The notes under the pieces: generated by a model
The model's database searches: none
What the model saw: only the letters and a program-made list of their open reading frames with translations
Told to the model about the DNA's origin: nothing
Program-made: the position numbers and the translations under genes
Shown here: positions 41,652-45,616 of the stretch, piece after piece
Numbering within the stretch: position 1 is the stretch's first letter
Layout of the letters: the number at the start of each line of letters is the position of its first letter
Assembly: GCA_030378015.1 (NCBI GenBank)
Contig: JAUCGG010000019.1
Coordinates: 1 to 45,616 of the forward strand
Length of the DNA stretch: 45,616 nt
Source: Desulfococcaceae bacterium HSG8
GTDB taxonomy: Bacteria > Desulfobacterota > Desulfobacteria > Desulfobacterales > 4be13
Reading direction: 5' to 3'

Positions 41652-42626
41652 TTATTGTTTTAACTCATCAATAATCCTGTCCTTGTCTGCCCATATGTCA
41701 TTAAGCCATTTCTGGAACTGTTTGCGAAACTCCCTGTCATTGGCGTAGTCTCCCATCATTTCATTGCTTACGGGAACTGATTTTATGTCAATCCTTATTT
41801 TTCGGATTTTTCCGCATAAAAGTGACCAGAAGCTTATATTTTTTCCTTCAGGATAAACAATAGTCACGCTTAAAACATGATTTATGTATTCTCCCATAGC
41901 GGAAACAACCTGGGCTACACCGCCTGCTTTCGGCTTTAAAAGATTTTTATAAGGAGATTTCTGATTAAGATGTTTTGATTCTGTAAAACGGGTTCCTTCC
42001 ACAAAATTCATGACAGACACAGGCATTGTCTTGAATTTTTCACAGGCTTTTCGCGTAATTTCCATATCTTTCCCCAGTAAATGCGGATTTTTGGCAAGAA
42101 AGGATTTGGAATAGCGTTTCATAAAGGGAAAATCCAATGCCCACCATGTAATTCCAAGCAAAGGAACCCATATCAGTTCTTTTTTTATAAAAAATTTTAA
42201 AAAGGGAATTTGTTTGTAAAATATCCGTTGCAAGACAAGAATATCAACCCATGTCTGATGGTTGGACAGGACAAGATACCAGTCATCTGTATCCAGGTTT
42301 TCAAGACCCTCGATATCCAGACACACGGGGGTAAGCCTGGCCATAGTGAAATTATTAACAGCTACCCAGTTAAAGGCGAGTTTTGTTATTATTTTGCTGA
42401 TGAAATTCCGCCATACGTTAATTGGGATGATCAGCTTCAGAATTCCGAAGAAAATCAGGAGGGGACACCATAAAGCTGTGTTCAGGGCATACAGGATGAG
42501 CAGGAAACAGCCCCGGAAAATGCCCATACAGTCGGCGGTTAGGGAGCGAATTCGTTTCTGAAAGCCAGGGCAGGTTGAATCTTCTGTTTGTCGGGTGTTA
42601 AGGATAAATGCTGGCTGATCTTTCAT
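41652..42626 (-). CDS. PlsC-type 1-acylglycerol-3-phosphate acyltransferase-like protein
   Basis: A 324-residue membrane-associated acyltransferase. The catalytic HX4D box is VLSNHQTWVD (H and D five apart), and the substrate-binding motif is MNFVEGTRFT (the EGTR block). Hydrophobic segments precede the box (FLLILYALNTALWCPLLIFFGILKL; quoted in part: LWCPLLIFFGILK). It resembles the YihG group, which transfers acyl chains to lysophosphatidic acid in phospholipid synthesis. I chose the ATG at 42626, with AAAGGA eight bases before it; an in-frame TTG at 42683 is less likely. A terminator lies downstream and no lipid genes are adjacent. Confidence 0.88.
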   Translation of the reverse strand: MKDQPAFILNTRQTEDSTCPGFQKRIRSLTADCMGIFRGCFLLILYALNTALWCPLLIFFGILKLIIPINVWRNFISKIITKLAFNWVAVNNFTMARLTPVCLDIEGLENLDTDDWYLVLSNHQTWVDILVLQRIFYKQIPFLKFFIKKELIWVPLLGITWWALDFPFMKRYSKSFLAKNPHLLGKDMEITRKACEKFKTMPVSVMNFVEGTRFTESKHLNQKSPYKNLLKPKAGGVAQVVSAMGEYINHVLSVTIVYPEGKNISFWSLLCGKIRKIRIDIKSVPVSNEMMGDYANDREFRKQFQKWLNDIWADKDRIIDELKQ

Positions 42627-42683
42627 AGTTGTTTCCTTTGTGTTTTTCTTGTTCAGGCTATAGCTCCGTATCTTGTTTCTCAA

Positions 42684-43605
42684 TTTCGCAGTTCACAATT
42701 TATGCCCTGCGGAGTTCAAAGCTTGTTTTGTAAGCGTTTAATGATTTGTTTTTATTATAAATCACTCACAAATCAGACTCTGAACCTCGCTTAATTGCTT
42801 GAAATTGCAAACTGGCAATGCTATATTCCTAATACAGTTGCAAAAAACCATCAAAGTAATTTTAAGGTTTTACAAAAATTTTACATTCACGTTTTTCGGC
42901 ACGGGTTCAATTAAATAAAAATCATATTTAAGTCAGGCCGTTATCAGAATATGCAAAAAGACAGGTAACCGTCGGTTTAAAAACAGAACATAGGCTGAAA
43001 AATCCTATTGAACTGAAAGTGCATGTTAGCCGACCTCCGGTCAATAGGGAACTCCAAATAAATAAAATACCCGATTCCGGAAAATGTAGGGTGGGTGGAG
43101 CGCTAGCGTAACCCACCATCTTTATTGCGATGGTGGGTTACGCTTCGCTCCACCCACCCTACATTTTCGGGTATTTTATTTTTGGGGAAATCCCATATTA
43201 GTACATCAACTTGTAAATTCCCCCCTTTTTTAAAGAGGGGCCCGGAAAAATATTTTGCGAGAGGAGACACGCCGGATGACACTTCATATATCCAAATCTC
43301 AATATCCAAAATCTCAATAAGGTTTTGGATTTTGGATTTTAGTTATTGTGATTTATTTGGAATTTAGTTATTGTGATTTGTGTTAGGTAAGGGAACTCCA
43401 AATACCCGATTCCCGAAGATGTAGGGTGGGTGGAGCGCTAGCGTAACCCACCATCTTTGTTGGCGAATGATGCGATGGTGGGTTACGCTTCGCTCCACCC
43501 ACCCTACATTTTCGGGTATTTTATTTTTTGGAAAATCCCTAAGCAGTTCTCGTTCCCAAACTCCGTTTGGGACGCAATTTGTGATTTCCCCATTTTGGTG
43601 ATTAT
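42684..43605. repeat. Intergenic block with two K palindromes and a B remnant
   Basis: Positions 42684-43040 are AT-rich with no recognised feature. K elements lie at 43047-43194 and 43391-43539: each has GGGTGGGTGGAGCGCTAGCG and inverted CGCTTCGCTCCACCCACCC arms, CCCGATTCC/CGGGTATTTTATTTT edges, and GGGAACTCC/GGAAATCCC ends. Between them are a truncated B end (CATCAACTTGTAAATTCCCC, near 43203) and the CAAATCTCAATATCC inverted stretch (about 43287-43380). An A-like GTTCCCAAACTCCGTTTGGG lies at 43550-43572. No gene is supported. Confidence 0.7.
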
Positions 43606-44073
43606 ATGAAAAAACCGAACCCTGACCACATTGAAAAACTTTGCAGCATTATCAACAAATCCCCATACCCTTCATTTCTTTCCATAAAGATGGCTGATAT
43701 CGGGATCGGATATTCGGTCACAGAGGTTGAAATAGAACAGAAGCACACGCAGTTGCGGGGAATTGTCCACGGGGGCCTGTTTGCCTCGTTAATTGATATC
43801 GCCACATTCTGGGCCGTCTATTATGAAATCGAAGACCCGTATGCCTGGCTCACTTCTGTGGATCTGAAGCTCAATTACCTCGCGTCCGAATCTTCGGGAA
43901 AGCTCATTGCAAAGGGGCGTCGGATCAGGGTCGGGAAAAGCCTCTGCTACGCGGATGCGGAAATCAGGAATGAAGCAGGCAGACTCCTGACCCACGGCTC
44001 TTCGACACTGAAGATTCTCCGGGACAGTGAACTGGCTAAAAGCATCGGCTTTCCTGCCAAATTCATTGATTAA
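43606..44073 (+). CDS. PaaI-family hotdog thioesterase
   Basis: A 155-residue cytoplasmic thioesterase-like protein with a hotdog fold. The family pattern LRGIVHGGLFASLIDIATFWA contains the histidine-glycine-glycine turn and the catalytic aspartate region, and SVDLKLNYLAS followed by AKGRRIRVGKSLCYADAEIRN covers the usual central strands. It hydrolyses acyl-CoA esters in related proteins (for example phenylacetyl-CoA derivatives); the substrate is unknown. The start at 43606 has only GGTG upstream, so translation may be weak. An A-like palindrome and a K element lie just upstream and may have replaced its promoter. Confidence 0.88.
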   Translation: MKKPNPDHIEKLCSIINKSPYPSFLSIKMADIGIGYSVTEVEIEQKHTQLRGIVHGGLFASLIDIATFWAVYYEIEDPYAWLTSVDLKLNYLASESSGKLIAKGRRIRVGKSLCYADAEIRNEAGRLLTHGSSTLKILRDSELAKSIGFPAKFID

Positions 44074-44494
44074 AATACGGAGTGCAAAGCTTGCTTTGTA
44101 CATCGCAAATAATGTAAGGCTCGCAGCCCGTAGGTTGGGGTGAGGTACGAACCCCAACATATTTTGTCCCAAATTACAATGCCCGTTTTTTTTTTGGGTT
44201 CGTGCCTCCCTAACCTACGGATAATAATGTTCTGGTTCTAAGTGATAAGTAACTATTTCATATTATATATCTTTATTTTCAGATTAAGGCTCCGGCGTAA
44301 AAAAGATTTGACAACATATCCCTGTCTGTTACAGTATCCTGAAAGATGGGCCGGCCCTTCTCCTCCAAGGTTAACTAACTGATTCAATTGAAACATATCG
44401 CACATCGCTATATTAGCGGCCAGCAAGAATAAGCTTGCTATCTATCCATTTTTCAAAGCTCGTTTCAGCCGGGCTGTTCTCCTGATAGCAAATT
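44074..44494. other. Intergenic region with one inverted repeat
   Basis: CCCGTAGGTTGGGGTGAGGT.. and ..GGGTTCGTGCCTCCCTAACCTACGG (44129-44221) form an imperfect inverted pair resembling repeats in other repeat-rich genomes. A short minus-strand open stretch just after the antitoxin-like gene (about 44410-44500) encodes YQENSPAETSFEKWIDSK and may be part of a lost partner gene; it has no start that I can defend. Confidence 0.45.
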
Positions 44495-44761
44495 TCAAAC
44501 CAGCAGATCCTTTCGCAATTCTTCAACCGAGTGAAACAAAGGCATGGCGGATTTGTTTTCTGCAAAAGCCTTCAAAGTCGCTTCATTGGGAATCTCAGAC
44601 AGTTCGTAACAATGCCGGATATCATCATCTTCAAGGATATACCGTGCGACTGCCATCCTGTCTTTTTCCGGTAATGAACGGAATATAACATAAAATGCTT
44701 CTGCTGTACCGACTGATTCCGGCTGAAATTTTCCTGACTGTTTTTCTGCCACTGTTGCCAT
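44495..44761 (-). CDS. Antitoxin-like protein without a visible toxin
   Basis: An 88-residue protein. A helical N-terminal region (FYVIFRSLPEKDRMAVARYILED) is followed by PNEATLKAFAENKSAMPLFHSVEELRKDLLV (quoted in part: TLKAFAENKSAMPLF), a C-terminal layout like RelB/Txe-type antitoxins whose tail wraps the toxin. No RelE/ParE-like toxin is encoded after it, so it is solitary or its partner has been lost. The ATG at 44761 has GAGGAAA upstream. The frame open to 44905 translates a K repeat (with the GGAKRNPP-type residues) and is not used. The K element ends 25 bp before the start and probably contains its promoter. Confidence 0.75.
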   Translation of the reverse strand: MATVAEKQSGKFQPESVGTAEAFYVIFRSLPEKDRMAVARYILEDDDIRHCYELSEIPNEATLKAFAENKSAMPLFHSVEELRKDLLV

Positions 44762-44785
44762 AAGCTCATTTCCTCTTTCGGATAA

Positions 44786-44944
44786 GGGAACTTCAAATAA
44801 ATAAAATACCCGATTCCGAAAATGTAGGGTGGGTGGAGCGCTAGCGTAACCCACCATCTTTGTTGGCGAATGATGCGATGGTGGGTTACGCTTCGCTCCA
44901 CCCACCCTACATTTTCGGGTATTTTATTTTTTGGGGAAATCCCC
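44786..44944. repeat. K palindrome, third copy
   Basis: The same long palindrome as at 43047 and 43391: GTAGGGTGGGTGGAGCGCTA paired with its inverted form around ACCATCTTTGTTGGCGAATG, with GGGAACTTC and GGGGAAATCCCC ends. Copies 2 and 3 share the same loop; copy 1 has a shorter one. Confidence 0.8.
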
Positions 44945-44970
44945 AAGGTTTTTTTGTGTAGTTTTTTCTG

Positions 44971-45040
44971 CTCGGTCAGTGAGCCTGCCGAACTCGGTCA
45001 GTGAGCCTGCCGAGAACTCGGTCAGTGAGCTTGTCGAACT
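44971..45040. repeat. Tandem CTCGGTCAGTGAGCCTGCCGA units
   Basis: Three units of about 23-25 bp beginning CTCGGTCAGTGAGC (44971, 44993, 45018), the last changed to TTGTCGAACT. They lie between the K element and the TPR gene stop codon. Function unknown. Confidence 0.75.
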
Positions 45041-45047
45041 GAACTGG

Positions 45048-45616
45048 CTATTCATCTTCAAGTTCGGCTAGCTTTTTCCTTGCTAACTCGGCGTAGGGTG
45101 ACTTAATCTCTTCAAAAATAGCAAGAGATTCCTGAAGGCACTTCCGGGCTTTTTCCACCTGGCCCAGGGAGCTGTAGGCGAGTCCCAGGTTGCCCAGACG
45201 ATTCCCCTCGCCCTGCCGATGTCCGATCTCGCGTGAGATAGCCAGAGCCTGCTCATAGTATTCTATGGCTTTTTCCACCTGGCCCAGGTCGCTGTAGGCG
45301 TTTCCCAGGTTGCCCAGATCAGAACCCTCGCCCTGCCGGTGTCCGATCTCGCGTGAGATAGCCAGAGCCTGCTCATAGTATTCTATGGCTTTTTCCACCT
45401 GGCCCAGGGAGCTGTAGGCGAGTCCCAGGTTGCCCAGATGATTCCCCTCGCCCTGCCGGTGTCCGATCTCGCGTGAGATAGCCAGAGCCTGCTCATAGTA
45501 TTCTATGGCTTTTTCCACCTGGCCCAGGGAGCTGTAGGCGTTTCCCAGGTTGCCCAGATCAGAACCCTCGCCCTGCCGGTGTCCGATCTCGCGTGAGATA
45601 GCCAGAGCCTGCTCAT
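45048..45616 (-). CDS. Tetratricopeptide repeat protein, 5' part outside the window
   Basis: The 3' part (about 189 codons) of a TPR protein that runs off the right edge, so no start is present here; the ATG at 45518 is internal. Each 40-residue unit reads EKAIEYYEQALAISREIGHR then QGEGxxLGNLGxAYSxLGQV, the kinesin-light-chain/TPR_12 pattern, and the last unit changes to EKARKCLQESLAIFEEIK before a KKLAELEDE end. TPR arrays bind partner proteins; the catalytic or effector part, if any, would be upstream of the window. The DNA of the units is nearly identical, which suggests recent expansion or gene conversion. Confidence 0.88.
   Translation of the reverse strand, partial: EQALAISREIGHRQGEGSDLGNLGNAYSSLGQVEKAIEYYEQALAISREIGHRQGEGNHLGNLGLAYSSLGQVEKAIEYYEQALAISREIGHRQGEGSDLGNLGNAYSDLGQVEKAIEYYEQALAISREIGHRQGEGNRLGNLGLAYSSLGQVEKARKCLQESLAIFEEIKSPYAELARKKLAELEDE
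45151..45616. repeat. 120-bp DNA repeats in the TPR gene, 240-bp higher-order pattern
   Basis: The segment TTTTCCACCTGGCCCAGG recurs at 45151, 45271, 45391 and 45511, exactly 120 bp apart. Units alternate: copies 1 and 3 have AGTCCCAGGTTGCCCAGA followed by CGATTCCCC or TGATTCCCC, while copies 2 and 4 have TTTCCCAGGTTGCCCAGATC. This gives a 240-bp period. Confidence 0.9.

Noticed and set aside
44762..44905. Longer N-terminus of the antitoxin-like protein
   Set aside because: It translates a K palindrome; GAGGAAA precedes the ATG at 44761.
1..45616. tRNA, rRNA, riboswitch and transposase genes
   Set aside because: I looked for cloverleaf ends, rRNA-like blocks, common riboswitch motifs and DDE or HUH transposase motifs by eye and recognised none; a covariance-model search could still find a small RNA.

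Overview
The window looks like a piece of chromosome from a deltaproteobacterial-type (Desulfobacterota, possibly Desulfonema-like) organism. This is an inference from four things: the style of the signalling genes (PAS/GAF kinases, a receiver–LuxR regulator), the MoxR/vWA/effector-associated-domain genes, the sulfate-reducer-like mix of small zinc-ribbon proteins, and above all the very heavy load of short palindromic repeats between genes. No rRNA, tRNA, CRISPR array, transposase, integrase or reverse transcriptase gene was recognised. Base composition is mixed, with one clearly AT-rich block (about 16.45-17.94 kb).

Layout. 0.3-7.6 kb (+): a two-component signalling cluster made of a lone receiver protein, a hybrid kinase (REC-HisKA-HATPase-REC-Hpt) whose first receiver lacks its phospho-acceptor Asp, a PAS/GAF kinase, and a receiver–LuxR regulator. 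A 75-bp tandem repeat array precedes the regulator. 8.0-13.8 kb (-): a secreted beta-helix protein with a dockerin-like tail, a Ser/Thr-type phosphatase, a PflA-like radical SAM protein, a Fur–FeoA fusion and an FmdB zinc ribbon. 14.4-19.9 kb (+): a GyrI-like protein, a zinc ribbon, a DUF3795 protein, two AT-rich membrane genes including an acyltransferase-3, and an orphan fumarate-reductase-type flavoprotein. 20.7-24.1 kb (-): a YhcG-type nuclease and a toxin-antitoxin block (antitoxin, PIN toxin, DUF433), bracketed by three direct copies of one ~150-bp repeat. 24.1-30.0 kb (-): the most interesting locus, an effector-associated-domain/inactive-STAND protein, a MoxR AAA+ ATPase and a 1064-residue membrane protein carrying vWA-like, formylglycine-generating-enzyme-like and DUF1566 domains. 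This is a candidate MoxR–vWA conflict system whose two C-terminal domains have folds that diversity-generating retroelements often target. 30.5-45.6 kb: a mixed set of housekeeping and accessory genes (ABC ATPase, lipoprotein, YfaZ porin-like protein, isochorismatase-like hydrolase, HD protein, PadR regulator with a flavoprotein, sodium:solute symporter, PlsC-type acyltransferase, PaaI thioesterase, antitoxin-like protein) and the start of a TPR gene that runs off the right edge.

The intergenic DNA is dominated by about a dozen families of short non-coding repeats. Direct evidence of mobility is visible. One family with GGGTG..CACCC ends (called A here) and one with GGGCG..CGCCC ends (L) are flanked by exact or near-exact 9-bp duplications. 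Another (B, TACACC..GGTGTA) sits between CTAC duplications, and empty sites for it exist in the same window. Elements are nested (A in A, L in A, B in M, two B in N, A in F), which gives a relative order of insertion. Repeats have also altered genes: the ABC ATPase tail is encoded by a repeat, and several reading frames run upstream through repeats and could cause start codons to be mis-called.
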